The notes under the pieces: generated by a model
What the model was told of the DNA's origin: nothing
Database searches by the model: none
What the model saw: only the letters and a program-made list of their open reading frames with translations
Origin: Diadema setosum
Lineage: Eukaryota > Echinodermata > Echinoidea > Diadematoida > Diadematidae
Direction of reading: 5' to 3'
Length of the DNA stretch: 64,000 nt
Assembly: GCA_033980235.1 (NCBI GenBank)
Contig: CM067066.1
Location: forward strand, 39,737,455 to 39,801,454
Translations under genes and position numbers: made by a program
Shown here: piece by piece, positions 24,773 to 38,107 of the stretch
How the letters are laid out: every line of letters begins with the position of its first letter
Position numbering within the stretch: position 1 is the first letter of the stretch

Positions 24773-27700
24773 ATTGCTCCTTTCAGCATTGTTTCAGTTT
24801 TTCTTTGTCAAATTTTGTTCTTATGTTTTAGTTTTTAATGATACTAGAAATTATCCCTGTTGTATTTTCAGGTTTGATGTATGAACCACCCATGCAAATG
24901 GAACTCATAGCTTTTTAGGTTGAAATCATTATGGATTTGCCTTCATGTGGTTATGTGGATAAGTTTACTGGAGTTATGAAAAGATTGAAGCTTCTGCTGC
25001 ATAGATCATGGATCTCTAGCCCCCACCCCCACTCTTCCCACTCTCCCCTGATACACAGTGGATGACTGTTTGTGAATGGATATGACAAATCATAATCCAA
25101 ATTTATACTTCAGGGAGACACAGGATGCCAATTGTTCACCATTCCTGGAAAAATGTGCACATTGGCTTCAAGTACAGACAGTTATTCTAACAGTGTCATG
25201 GAACTCACATCATATTTTGGAGAGTCTGATGGGAGGACGTTAGGGGTTGAGTTGTAGGCCTACCTGTTGTTGCCTCTTTGGTCAGGTCTTCATGTTGACT
25301 GACAAAAGCTAAACCTGACAGCTTGCCTTGAGAGTAGGGGGAAGCAGGTCTCTCAAAGAGGTCTCCTACTCAGTAGTCTCTGTCTCAACTTGTCCTTGGA
25401 TGTGCCGCAGAAACAATTAAAGACCATCCCCATCAGTCTGCCCTGGCTGGCCAGGAGCGTGAGTGGACATCTGGAGGACATGAGTGGACATATAGAGGAC
25501 ATTCACCATTTGAATGAGGTGACCACGCCCGGAGGTTTTTGTCGGCCAGTTAATTAAGGATTAGCCTTCCCTAGTGAAAGGTAGCATCTTGTTCAGAGAG
25601 GAGGGGATGTTTAGAGGTATGGTGCCTGTTCAGAGTGTGTTGATGCTGCAAAACTTTCCAGAGGAATTTAATGACACATGTGTTCCAAGGAGATGGATAA
25701 ATTGCTAATCAGGTGAGGACTAAGAAACTTCTCTTTTCGGTGAGTGCATATTAAAATACTTTTCTTTTCACACTTGTGGAGTCTTGTTCCATTTATATTG
25801 TATTCAAAATGTGTTGCATTTTCTCTTCGTAAAGAGGTGTATATCTGCTGCTCAATGAAGGACAAGGGCTTTTAAACTCAAGCTATCAATAGAAGTCACT
25901 TGCTAGGCCTGATGAGTTTGACAGATTGTGCTCATGTCATTAGGTTAGCTATCCTGCGGGGGTAAATGGAATAGACTAATTTCAGCAAGATTTAAATAAT
26001 CTGTTAATTCAATTATTTGCCTTCCAAAATGTGTTAGTGTAAGGAATTGAATAAGGGAGGTTGGATGTGGTACATGCTTTGACTATTTGAGATTTTGTTA
26101 CTGGTTTTCCTTGTCTTGTACTATTCTTAGCTCCAACTATTCTTAACCCCGGATTTTCCTTAACCTGCCTTCTCACTAATGTGCTTAGCACTGCATTTGA
26201 TGGCTTAGCACCACATTTGTGGCACTAATACCACCGAATAGTCCTGGACTACCGGTAGGGTTAGCCCATTTTCAAAAATATCAGTAAGAACAGAAAAGGG
26301 GCTGAGCTAAAGCCCAGGATATTGGTGGGGAAGTGAGTGGGGGTGAGCCCAAGTAATCGTTACAGCTCTTGCACATTTTTGCCTGACGAGAAAAAGCCTT
26401 AAAGTGCAACAAATGTGGAGATTGAGAAGGTAAACCAAGAAAATATGAATATAGGGAAGGAATGGATAAAACAACCAATCACTTTTCTTCCTAACTGCTT
26501 TTTGGGGGAAGTATCACATTTCAGGTATGTTTTTATCTTTCAATTTTTGAGAGAGGAAAGTGGAATTAAGAACTTTGCATCTGCTGAGGTGCCATTTCTC
26601 TGTCAGTAATGACCTACTAGTGTAGAAACTCTCTGTGGATATGAGCATTCTATAATGATGAAACTGTTATTAAATTGTTATGTTATGAAATTGTGAAGTT
26701 ATGATTTTGAATATGAATATGAATTATGAAGTTATGAATTACAGGGTGAAAAGTTTTCAGTACACATTAGAGATGAAGACGCATTATAGATGATGAATTA
26801 CTACCTTAGAAAATCTCTGACATTACAGTTTGCCAAAGCCACTTGAAACATACCCATGAAATTGATCAATTTTGCAAATTTTGCATGAAGTTTGCTGTTG
26901 ATGATTTGCAGTGTGAATCCCCTCTGCAGAAATGTGAGCTAGTCACATGACTTCACTCAATGTTCCGATATATTGCCTACTCCTCTGTCTACCCCAACAA
27001 TATATCTAATTGGTAGGGCTGTTGTTACATCACAGCCAGATAGTAGGTGCATCTGCAGACTGTTGGCCCAATGGCCAAGGCACCTTATGGTGGTAAATGC
27101 TCATAATTTATTGGTTGCAATTTGGTATTATTAAATGTTCTGGTCAAACATTGGATTAAAAAAATAATTAAAGGATATCAAGCATTTTGTCACATTTTGT
27201 CTCCCACAGACAAACCAAACAGACCACACAGGTATATTTTAATAAATGCTCTGCTTTTAGTGGTATCATTTTGGTTTGCTGAACACTGACACAGCAGTCC
27301 TGCAGAATGCATATTGATGATTACATCCATTCTCTAGACAGTATTCAAGATGATGATAGTTAGGTATGAGAAACAATGGATTGCTGTTCTTACTGAAATG
27401 GGAAAAGAAATATCAAGAGAGAAGCCGAAGGGGTGTGTTCTGTTGTCTGTGATTATTCAGCATGCTTCATTTTCCAGACCGGAGCATAGGGGGCGGCGTG
27501 CCTTTGATCTGCTCTGGAAATAAAAGAAAGATTGTTGGGTTCAGTTATATACATGGATATTGCATGGCTGGCTCTGATGGGAAAACAATTCGCATCTGTG
27601 ATTTCCAGCCTGAGCTATTAAATGTGATATTGGAAATCCACACAGATCAGTTTATGCTGGGAAACAAAACTCTTTTGTCAGACCAACCTCGCAAAACAGT

Positions 27701-28355
27701 CCTTTTGCCTTTCACTGGTATGGGTTGAAACATTAAAGCTGGATTAATTAATGCAAAGCCTTTTGAATTTTGTATCTATAATGTAGCCAAGAAGTTCGGC
27801 TTTATTCAACTTCTTGATATAATTGCACTCTCCAATGATCACTAGGCGGAATTGTAATCATTTTCCCCCCTGTTGCAGGCGGCATTAACAGGTTAACCCT
27901 TTGTAGATATTTTCACGTATTTGAACAGTACTCCTTACCATAGTTACTCAATTAATTGGCACAAAATGACCAAATATTTACTTGCCACAAGGTGAAATAT
28001 AAAAGAATGAAGGCAAGGATATATCCGATTACAGCGATTTACTGTAGTATGAGTGTGAAGCTATATGTCTAGTCTATCCTTTCTTTTCTTTTCTTTTATT
28101 TTTTAGGGACAGAACAGGGTTAGATACTACTTTTCATACATATCACCAAATAACATGTGCCCAAGGCTATTATCCTCCAATAGAATTTGCTCGTCAGTAC
28201 AATCCCAAATCTGATAATATTTATTTTGCTCCCTGATGGTCTGTGAATGAGGTTAATGCAAAAACATCTAGTCTTGTTTCCATCCTGTGGATTATGTATT
28301 TTTCCCCTGCCACCTTGTCAAAGTTCATGTACTGTATATAATCAGTCTGAAGAGA

Positions 28356-28358
<3 letters not shown>

Positions 28359-28389
<31 letters not shown>

Positions 28390-28390
28390 C
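28359..28390. repeat. Poly(T), about 30 nt
   Basis: Uninterrupted T-run; no clear retroposon body or flanking duplication was identified around it. Confidence 0.8.
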
Positions 28391-31300
28391 CCTGACATTT
28401 CAAAACTCTGCAGCAAACACAGAGCTCATCTTACAGGCTTAACTGGAGTAGTCTTTAGACCAGACTAATGTACTTCAAGCCATGTTTGATGCAGATGGGT
28501 GAAGACTTATGTTGCCTTTTAATGCATAAGATAACATACTGACTACTGTATTCTGTATGAGGATGGGCGGAATATTGAAGAATAATGTAGGCCTAGATGT
28601 GGATGAAAGATATATGACAACATTGAATAATTATGAAGACTTTAAAGAACTTGAAAATGGAATTGACTACAAAGAACTAGATTTACTAAATTGGTTCTCT
28701 TCCTTTGAAAATTATCATTTTCATTTTTGACAAATAAAAGTTTATTGGGATAGTGTCACAAACACATCTCTGTCCAGACACTCCTGGGGACATTAGTTAT
28801 GAATTAATAATAATAAAAATAAAATCTTGAACCTTCATACCATGGGACTACATGAATGACCTCTGGAAGAGTGGGGAGGGGGGGGGGGCAAAGAGTAATA
28901 ATCTACATAAGGAGCTATCAGTTGCAGTCAGTTTTTACAGGTGTTGTATTACTAGATGGCATATTTTAAAATGTATAGCAATTCAGCAGACTGAATTCAG
29001 ACTACTAGATGTGTAGAGTTTTTTACTTGATGATTTAGTATGGTGCTATGTTTATTATCACCATTACATTGGAAGGGGAAAAGGGTTTGGGCCAGTAGAC
29101 TAACCATTTTCGTTTACCTTGCTGGTTTAGAACAATCAGGAGTGATAATGGATAAGGCGCCGATGAAGATCACCCCAATTCCAAAAGGGCAAAAATCTCT
29201 GAAATGGTTATTATCCCCTACCAACGTAATGACTAGTTGTGTAGCAAAGGCATAAATAAGTTATATTACATACATCTCCGGCTTTGTCATTGTTATCACT
29301 ATCAAATACCATGCATAGTGATGTCACAGGAAATGTCATCCAGATATTGTTTTATCAAGATCTATTCAATTGCAATATAAGCAATATTTGTTCAGCATTT
29401 ATGATATATTAGAGTCTGAAATTTTAGACTCAGTATGGATTTGCAGAAATTGTCCAGTTGATATTGGCTCTAACTTCGTTAGGCTCTGAATTTGAGATTT
29501 TCTCTCATATTTTGCTACTTTGGCATGGAAATTATGATGACAGAGTCTAGAAGCAAATTCTGACACCAGATCAAAATTATTATTTTTTTCATTTTGTAGA
29601 ATGGTTAACATGGTTATCACCATGGTTATAGATAGTGATCTTTATTCTAAATTTGTATCAGACATAATCTTCAGCATATAGGCCTATTTGAATCAAATGT
29701 AATCCTGCTGGTTTATGTGGTGTCACCTGTAGGCCTATAGGGTAGGGTATATGGCCTTTACGAGCAATGCTCAGCCAGTTGCTCTAAAATTGGTTTTCTG
29801 GAACCATTCCTGGATGTTAAAGTGCTCCTGGCTTTGGTGATTTTAAGTACTTTCTTTTTCTGATAATAGGCCTAGTGTAGTTATTTGAATATTCATTCGT
29901 TTTTCGTCTCTGTAGGGATTAATGCTGCACCAAATGAAATGTGATATAATGTTAAGTGTAAATTAATCTGTTGGCTATTAGCTGACTTTTATTCAGTGGT
30001 GGTGAGTTTCAGAAGTATCCAGTATCAATTGTCTGACATTCAACGGTTCAATAGGGGGTCAGCTTGTGATCGGGGGAAGTGACCAGAAGGCTTTTGACGT
30101 GATAGGGCAGGAGGTCAAATGCTTATAACTCTCTGGCTGTATTTACCATGATTGATCGTTCAATTAATGTTCCTTTTTACTTGTTGTGAAACTATTGCTG
30201 GACTATCAATGATGTGTGGCAAGAGTGAATGGTTGGAGGAGGTTTAGCAAACTTGACTGATGGCTTTTAGTGACATCACGCTTAGAAGTTTGTAAAAATA
30301 GATTTGCCAAGTGCAATTTCAATTAAAGCTTATGGCTGTGGCATGGAGCTACCTTGTATATGGCTTCTATATGACATGTAATTTCACACTGTAGAAAGAG
30401 AGAGAACAAAATTGTGCTTTGGGGAGTGTGTTATGAGAGATCGGATAAAGAGAGCCAGCCACACAGACAGAAGAGGGGAGGTTTTCTGAGATGTAAAGGC
30501 AGAGACATTTTACAGGCAAACTGTAGACACCAAGTTAACACCTCTTGTCTAAATCATTTCAGTCTGAGGATTTGAAGTCACATAGTGCAAGTTTAGGGTT
30601 TTGACATTGATATTTGCAGAGGAAGGCTCAAGTATGATTGTTACTGTGATTTTTTTTGGAATCAGATATCCCTCAAATTTGACCTACTAACCTTGAGAAT
30701 GAACAGAACTAGGCCATAGTAGACTTGGCTTTCAATTTTCACTTACAGCAGTGTATTGTCCTGTTAAAGAGAGCAGTCATATTTTGCAAAAGTCCAGGTT
30801 TTCTACAGATTAAAAGAGATGAATACTAGTCAAGGTAGATCTCAAACCACCTCTATTTATAGCATCTTAAATAGATGTAGTTTGAAGATTTGGTGAGAGT
30901 TGCAATTATACTGCAGACACAGAAATGATTTGTGGAAACTCACGAATTTGAAACTAGGTAGGCCTGCTAGAATCATTGCTCATGCAGCACCTCAAAATCT
31001 GAAACCATTATTTATACAGAATGACATTGCCTGGTGTCATTGGCCAATCTGGTTATTGATGTTGAAATCATTCTAGCTTTTCCTCCTACTTTCAAGTGAC
31101 ATATTTATATCCCTTTTGAGCCCCCCCCCCCCCCCCCTCCGAAACAAGTGAAAACAGAGAGAAGCTTATGAAAGACAGCAAAGTATCACTGCTTTAACCC
31201 GGGAATTTCAAAACTTGATTTAAAAGCAGTATTGGGCAATACAAAATGTGTTTAGTGTTTCGTGTAATTTTGACCGTGGCATGAGTGTGTAAGATTTTGC

Positions 31301-32519
31301 CTTTGTGGCTGACTGGTGTATGATCTCACTGCATAAGTATGCACCTTCTGTTTCATTGCAGGGTCTGTCTATTTACACTCGGCTTCAAGTTCAAGCAATT
31401 TCCTCACATTCTGATAGTCTACCTTTCACAGACTTTATTACATTTAAAGTGATAAGTAATGTGCATTTCATCCATTCTATGGGGTTCACATATTGGTCAC
31501 AGAATAAGCAAATACAGTACTGGCTTTCAACAAGGTTTGAATATAGTGAATGCAAGTCCTACTTTTTCAGCAGGTAGTTTAAATTGCATGAGGAGTGCTA
31601 AAGTCTGCATGGATAGGACATAGACTACTAGATGCACAATTTGTTAAAAGTGTTTTCTCTCCAAATTTGACCTTCTAGACCCCCAATGATAGTTCGGTAA
31701 ATATAATTCACTCGCCTCCTACTGAAGTACTGACAGAGGTGTGTATTGATAAACATGTTAACTGTTTTCACTTTTTTGGGATGACAAGTTGTGTTTGTCT
31801 TCTTGTCAAAAGCTGGCAAGCACTCTACTGAACCTTGCATATTTCATAATATTTGTCAATAAATTCAGTAGTCTCATGCACAGATTGTTTGTCCAGTGTG
31901 ACTAGAGTTTTCCAATGTCTTAGCATATATCTGCTCTCCCTCATAGACTGAAAAATTGACTAAATGCTTTGAGAAAGGTTAATCTAAAGTGCATAACAAA
32001 TTGCCTCAGAACAAAACAATCTCCCTGACAGTTCCTGGGTGAGAGGGCCCGGGTCACTGCTGGTTGCAAACACTGTATGTATGTGTGAATGGCTAATTGA
32101 TTATTTTGTGAGCAATAAAGCACCAAATGAAATAACAGGATTTTTTTTCCCCAAACGACTCATACATGTACAAACACAGAAGGAGTAAAGACTTGTTTAT
32201 TTGAAAGATACTTTGGCCTGTCTTTGGATTACCAGTGACTTCACTGTTAAAATATTTCATGTGTTGGAAATAAAAATTATGATGTCAATGTCAAGAATTG
32301 GGTAATTTGTATATGTTCTTCTTTTTTTTTGGGGGGGGGGGATGATATTGATTTTTTCTCATGCAAACCTTCCAAGTGACAGCAAGACCTTGATAAAGAA
32401 TAGATCATTAAAAACAATTTCTATTGAATGAAACCTAAAAGCTTGAAAAGTTGGATACCATTCTAAGAATATAGGCAATGAATAATGCATATTTTTGTAC
32501 CATAAACTCTGAAGTACAA

Positions 32520-32757
32520 ATTGAAGTGTGCATTGCCTTCCTGTTTTATAATTGTTTGTACATATATTCTGAATTATATTTCATGACTTGTATTTTCCTT
32601 TTCAAACTGCTCAACAATATGAACAAACAAATGTATACTTCATAGTATGAATTAGGCCTACTTTTTGTTTGATGGAAATAAATTGAATTGAATTGAATTG
32701 AATTGAATTGAATTGAATTGAATTGAATTGAATTGAATTGAATTGAATTGAATTGAA
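32520..32757 (+). mobile_element. 3' end of a truncated non-LTR retrotransposon with (AATTG)n tail
   Basis: About 15 perfect AATTG units (32681-32756) directly follow TTTGATGGAAATAA. Ending in short tandem repeats after an '...ggaaataaa' stretch is typical of some LINE clades (CR1/L2/Daphne-like, by recall). The upstream ~150 bases contain no recognisable reverse transcriptase, so the copy is strongly 5' truncated. Its left boundary is a guess. Confidence 0.5.
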
Positions 32758-34222
32758 AAAAAAAGTGGATAGATGAATTGATATTGGTATAATGATAGAC
32801 AGATGGCTAATAATAGAAACTGATATAGTTTTTGTGAGGGTGGGGGGGGGGGAGGTAGAATGACAGAGAGATACATTTAAATATTGTATTTAGCATCAAT
32901 TCCAGTGTTTCACTTACTGAGAATTGTTGTCTGTTTAATGATGTTTTTGGCATGAACAGCTTCTGTGATATCTGTGTCAATCATTTGTAAATACTTAACA
33001 AGCTCGCATTCAATTAATCTGTTTAGTAAGATGCTAGGGTGTGTTTACAGATCTATGTTAGATGAGAACTTGATGGCTGAAGTATCTAATGCAATCTGGA
33101 ACTTTAAAGTTAAAGAAAAATATTGTTTAACATCATGGAGATTAGTGTTCAGCAGAAAGCACCATTAAGGAGATATCACCTTGAGTTAGTTTGAGTAGCA
33201 TTGCCTTTCCGTTACAGAAATGGGTGAACCTGCAATTTACACTTTCGTTCCAAAGTGATATCACTTTTTTGTTTACCACTGATTACTGAGCATGTCATGC
33301 GTTGTCAAAGAAAGAATGGCATCAATAAATATATTGTAAGATTTCATGGACTTGTCAGCAATGACAAGAAATAAGGGGGGGGGGGCTAATTTCATATCTG
33401 CATGCTTGAATAGGACTGTCACAAGTAGGAGTTTGTTCTTTCGAGTCTGTTGATGAAGACTAGCTGTCCTTAGTCCATGCCATATTTCCCAGAGGCCAAC
33501 ATCTGTGTATATTTACTCGGTCTATATCAGGATATTACAGGGGCCTTTACATCGATCTGTGCTCCATTCAGAAAGATTATTTTCCTTGTCATCTCTCACA
33601 TATCTCCCTCCATGGCTTGAGATGTCCTCATGATGATTCTCTTTTCATCTCTCTATATGAATCAAATTATGCATACATGACATAATTTTCGAAGAATTCC
33701 ATGGATTTTTGTTATTTATAGAATTGAAGGTGGCTCTGGTATATTTTATGTATGCCCTGTGATAATTTTGGAATGTAGGTGAATAGTTGTAGGCTTAATT
33801 TTAAGAAGTAGATTGTGAGAATATGGAAAAGCAAGCCTCAATAAATTTATAACAGAAAGGAAGGAATGTCAAAGCACTTTTGCCAAACATGTTGATGTCA
33901 TATGAGAGAAGACAGGTAGTCTCCTCATGTAGCTTGCAGACCCACTCTCCAGATTTATCCCTCAGGTTTACATTGAGAATTTGAAACTTGAAAGAAGGAG
34001 AAGGAATATCAATCATGGGAGACACCAAAGCTACGATGTTTTTTGTTGTGTTAGAAAGTATAATGGGTTTAATGTTGACAACAGCCAAGTCTTGTGCTCA
34101 GTAGAATTGTAACTACCACAAATTTGATGGTTTTATACTCAGTTAACAAATCATTTGGGTGAAATCAGTTGAAAAAGGTAATAGAAAAATAAAAGATATA
34201 TATGTAAGCTTTATCATATGTG

Positions 34223-34360
34223 TACTGTATACACCATGTATTTTGCAAATTTCACTAGTCAGATGTAATTCACAAATTTAAGAACTTGTATGCAAAAATA
34301 TTAACTCTGATCCCAATATGAATGTGACGTGCATGCATACATGTACTGGTACGCAGTACA
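34223..34360. mobile_element. TACTGTATA-ended repeat, family C copy 2 (shortened)
   Basis: Starts TACTGTATACACCATGTATT and contains CTGATCCCAATATGAATGTG, also found (inverted) at 19200 and (direct) at 53270. About 100 bp shorter than the other copies. Confidence 0.5.
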
Positions 34361-34641
34361 CAGCACATGAACAAGGTGAGTGATAATTCTGCACTCCACA
34401 AACAATCATGGATTCATCATATACACTAGCAAAATTGTTTGGAAGTCCCGTTTTGCAGAAAAGTAAACTAAAAGTAAATAATGGCATAAGCAGTACTTGA
34501 CTGCTGAACTAAAATCTGACATTGCCAATTTGAATAGTGCAGGATATTCAAGAAAGGCATGATCATTTTAAACTTTGTTTTCTAGTCAGTGCAATGGCTC
34601 TGCTTGATCCATTCTTACTCTCCATTAAAGTGCATTAATAT

Positions 34642-34808
34642 ACAAATAATGAATGTTTATGAGTGCAATGGACAGAATATTTCATGAGGTGAAAGATGAA
34701 ATGATCTGTTCAACGAGGCGCAGCCGAGTTGAATGGATCAAACATTTCATCTTTCACCGAATGAAATATTCTGTCCATTGCACGAATGAAAGACATTTAT
34801 TATTTGTT
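34642..34808. repeat. Long imperfect palindrome containing an AACGAGGCGCAGCCGAGTTG core
   Basis: Arms of about 70 bases: ACAAATAATGAATGTTTATG, GTGCAATGGACAGAATATTT and GGTGAAAGATGAAATG on the left, with their complements on the right ending ATTATTTGT. The loop holds GAGGCGCAGCCGAGTTG. A transcript of either strand would fold into one hairpin. Confidence 0.75.
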
Positions 34809-35130
34809 TTATATAACGCCTAAAAGAGATCCTTGTTATTTCATGTTTTATTAGTTTAGAAACAAGAGAGAATCTGAGATCGCGAGAGTGCTCACTGAGT
34901 GCTTTACGCTATAGCGTGCTGTCGCATACACACACTGCAAACGCAAGAGTTTTATACGCGTAGTGTGCCAGGCTCAGTGAGCAGGCAATGGAGCAAACAG
35001 TATGGATCCAAAATTGTGTGGTAAATGGAGCCACAATTGCACGGATGATGACGTCATAGTGAAATGGGCCGAATGATCAATGTCAAACAACCAATCAAAT
35101 GACAGGGATCTCTTCAGGCGTTATATAATT
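34809..35130. mobile_element. MITE with TATATAACGCCT termini, directly abutting the palindrome
   Basis: Left TATATAACGCCTAAAAGAGA and right TCTCTTCAGGCGTTATATAA are inverted; pairing continues as GATCC(C)TTGT. The interior has GC-richer segments (34890-35000). The palindrome at 34642-34808 may be one arm region of the same composite. Confidence 0.6.
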
Positions 35131-35555
35131 CACTCTAACCTCTAGTAGTGTCAAATCAAATATGTCCTCCTTTTTTTAAATTCTGTACATTTCTTTTTCT
35201 TCCCAGTCAGTAACTTTCTTATAAATGTAACTTCTCTGTTGACTGATACATCATGCCTATGACATGCCATCTCTTGGAACAACAGTATTCAAATAAATCA
35301 AATTCAGTTGTCACTGTGGAATATTTATGGCTGTGTGTGGGTAGTATGGTTGTCACCTTACTCTCATTGTGATGGTGTACTGACACACGCAGCTGATGCT
35401 CCTGATTGTAACATGATTAATGATGAGGCACTCCAGCTAATTAGAACTGAACTTGATATGAGGGGATCGCGCCTTCCGTTAGCACTTCACCCACTCAACA
35501 CAGATGCCCCATGAAATACTAACCTCAGCACATTATCTTTGTGCCCCCTTCCCCT

Positions 35556-35642
35556 TTAATCCATTGAAGATGAGTCCGGAGAATGCCAGTATCTGTGGGA
35601 AATGTGTGGTATAGCAAAATCAGTGTGCCCTCAACGGGTTAA
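35556..35642 (-). mobile_element. TTAA-flanked mini-element, family B (inverted)
   Basis: Same family in the opposite orientation: TTAATCCATTGAAGATGAG at the left, then GGGAAATG, TAGCAAAATCA and CCCTCAACGGGTTAA at the right. Confidence 0.7.
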
Positions 35643-35896
35643 TGCTTGTGAGCAGTCTACTGAAGGAAAGCCACATGAAAATGACTGAATTTCATCTGTA
35701 GATGACTCTCGGTAGTAGATGTGGGATATTCTAAGCTTGTAGATAAAATGAGCTGAACAGATGTGAATTTTTGTTTTTGTTTTAGAAATCACAGTATTGT
35801 TTCTCTTTTGACATTAATACTAACTCTGCAATTTACTATACAATCAATGGCTTGCTTTCTCCACCCTTTTAATGGCTGTAGGACCAGCTAGATTAA

Positions 35897-35991
35897 TAAC
35901 ACGTTAAGGACGAGTCCCGAATATATACTCGGGCAAGCATTTATGGGAAATGCATGTTGTAGCAAAATCAAACCATCTTAAACGAGTTTAA
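35897..35991 (-). mobile_element. TTAA-flanked mini-element, family B (inverted)
   Basis: TAACACGTTAAGGACGAGTC, TATACTCGGGCAAGC, GGGAAATGCATGTTGTAGC, and a decayed right end CGAGTTTAA. Only about 250 bp from the copy at 35556, same orientation. Confidence 0.65.
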
Positions 35992-37410
35992 GGCAATTGT
36001 TCTAGATTAAAGTAGGCCCTAATTGTTACTAAATAGGGATCACACAGTCTCATCAGATCTATTGTGTTGAGGTACATGTAGCCTTCAGATGGGACTGTTG
36101 CTGTGTAAATTAAATCTGAATGTTTTTGCCTCATTCACATGACTGCCTGAGCAAGGGGGATGAACATAATGTTGATAAAGGGAAACATTGCTAGCTACAA
36201 CAAAGTCTGTGGGCACCTGAAGGGTTGTGAGGAAGGAAGGTTGCTACAGAGGAATAAAAAAGGAGAGACATTAAGAAGAGAAATCATATGCAAAGAGAAA
36301 AGGGAAAGATTTAGGTTTGACAACAGAAAATGAAGGCATTCCATTTTATTTTGAAGATGCCCTGAATTACTGAAAGATAAAGGCATTCATCTATTCATAT
36401 AGATTTGAAATTTTAACCATGAATCAATATGCTATCATGACAGGCATACTTTCTGGAAGAAAGGAAACAGATACAGGAGAATTCCTGTTCATTTACCTGG
36501 TTCATTTATATTTTGCAATTTTAGTTCATTGGGGTCTTGAAGCTTTGTTTCTGTCATTCATTTGAAAATAAGACATGTGTTCTTTACCTATCCATACATT
36601 ATTGCAACTAATTTTGTAATTAATTCCTCTGTTGTGAACATATTCTTCTCTCCAGTATCAGTGATAGTATTTTGTTTGGAAATATGAAAAATGAATTCAT
36701 TTAAATTCAAATTCTATTCAGTATAAAGAATCTAGGAATCTGGTATATTAGTACAATTTATTGATTCTGTCTACAGACAGAAAATTTGTGAGCTACAGTT
36801 TTAAGCTTTCAGACCTACATGTGAATGCTGCTATTGGTGTGGGTTTTTTTTTTGACTGACCAAGGGGCAGTACAGTAGGTGATATGTGTGGGACTGTAGG
36901 GAAGTGACAGGAGAGAGAGGTTTGTTGTTGGTGATATATCAACAAACTCTGTTCCCAAGAGTAGGTGGTTTGAAGGGTGATACTGAAAAGTCCAGCAAGT
37001 GGACGATTCTCTTCATCATCCTGTCATGTGGCTGGACAGTAGGACGTGGGTGAGGAAAGACGGCTTTGTCTCTTAATGTGAGCATGAGAATTAAGACGAT
37101 TAAAGGATGTCACCCCTTGCTGCTATGTAATAAGATCTGTAGTAAACATTTGTTCATCATACCCTAAGGCATGCAGCCAAATGCTTGATCAATTGGTCCT
37201 TAGTTATTGAATTGATAATGTCTTGAAAACTTCTGTTGAAATGTTTATCATGTATTTTTGTTTTGAATTATGTACACATGACAGGGTAGAAGGCTAATCA
37301 ACATCAACTTTCAAGCATGTTTCAAACATGTCTAATGGTATCCACTTCTTCTGTGATGGTTGCCAAGTTCAGTTACGTTTACTTTCAGTTATGTTTACTT
37401 TTCATACCTG

Positions 37411-37980
37411 CTACTCCAAACAGTTGTTAAAACAATGCCATTTTAATTTGTTGGATTGGAACTTCTGATGAAAATATGAATACAATTTTTGATCTGTGCA
37501 CACACACTCTCTCACTAGGCCTATTAATATTATAAAAATTACTGTATGATAATTTTCTAACTCATCCAGGGTATCAGCATCAAAGTGGCTACAAAGGCAC
37601 ACTATGCTGAGAGTTAATAGCTGACCACATAATGACTCAAAGTATTTACCAATCTTAGTGTAGAATCCCTCTGAAATCTCCTCCAATCTAAGCAACTCAT
37701 CAACCAACATTTGGCTGTCTTGTTTGGGTGGAACTCTCCAATTGCGATGGCAGTCTCGAGTTTTAATCCCTCCCCTTTGCTTTCCCAAGTGTCCCGAGAC
37801 TCCTTGTAAGATTTTTGTCTGGGATGCGTCACCCCCATATGTAGATTTCCCTCTTCTCACAGGAGATGGAAACTGAAGCACTTTGGATTGAGATGTTGCA
37901 CTTCTGTGGTCCAAGATATTCATCGTTTGTAGCACTTGTAAGCAGCAATGTTTTGTTTCCTGTTTAGCTATACTCTGCAT
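37411..37980 (-). CDS. Unrecognised 189-codon ORF on the minus strand inside intron 1 (candidate nested gene or exon)
   Basis: This is the longest open frame in the window. It starts at an ATG at 37980 (minus) preceded in frame by a TGA nine bases upstream. Residues ~20-125 are mixed polar with few low-complexity stretches: a basic region around SPVRRGKSTYGG, then KQRGGIKTRDCHRNWRVPPK, then an amphipathic segment around MLVDELLRLEEISEGFYTKI. The C-terminal ~60 residues look less protein-like, and a donor-like G|GTAAAT lies after the KI codons near 37651, so the real exon may end there. The Kozak context is poor (T at -3). A full TGACGTCA box lies about 130 bases upstream. I recognise no family. 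In AT-rich DNA one ORF of this length in 64 kb is near chance expectation, so this stays a candidate. Confidence 0.25.
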   Translation of the reverse strand: MQSIAKQETKHCCLQVLQTMNILDHRSATSQSKVLQFPSPVRRGKSTYGGDASQTKILQGVSGHLGKQRGGIKTRDCHRNWRVPPKQDSQMLVDELLRLEEISEGFYTKIGKYFESLCGQLLTLSIVCLCSHFDADTLDELENYHTVIFIILIGLVRECVCTDQKLYSYFHQKFQSNKLKWHCFNNCLE

Positions 37981-38107
37981 GGAAATTCAATCGTTTTCAT
38001 GCCGATAATTACAAGCTGATTGCAATCACATCTAACGTTAATCGTTGAGTGTGCGGCCATTTGGCTTTGGAAGATTGTTTGAAAGGCATCAGGGATGGGC
38101 AGTGACG

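Larger units (their letters stand above)
23398..32519. other. Intron 1 segment with no recognised gene or element
   Basis: About 9 kb of AT-rich DNA with homopolymer runs (G11 at 28878, C17 at 31121, T30 at 28359), a 26-bp duplication and four TAGGCCTA palindromes between 28.5 and 29.9 kb. The 88-codon ORF at 27462-27728 and the 92-codon ORF at 23682-23960 were read and match nothing known to me. Confidence 0.5.

Noticed and set aside
25440..25505. GAGTGGACAT repeated 21 bases apart
   Set aside because: A short two-copy duplication of little note; not listed as a separate element.
27462..27728. 88-codon plus-strand ORF after an AG acceptor-like site
   Set aside because: No family likeness, no good donor, and it would interrupt a phase-0 to phase-0 junction between exons 1 and 2 that fits the family without any insert.
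32658..32876. ORF with QFNSI repeats
   Set aside because: Translation of the AATTG microsatellite.
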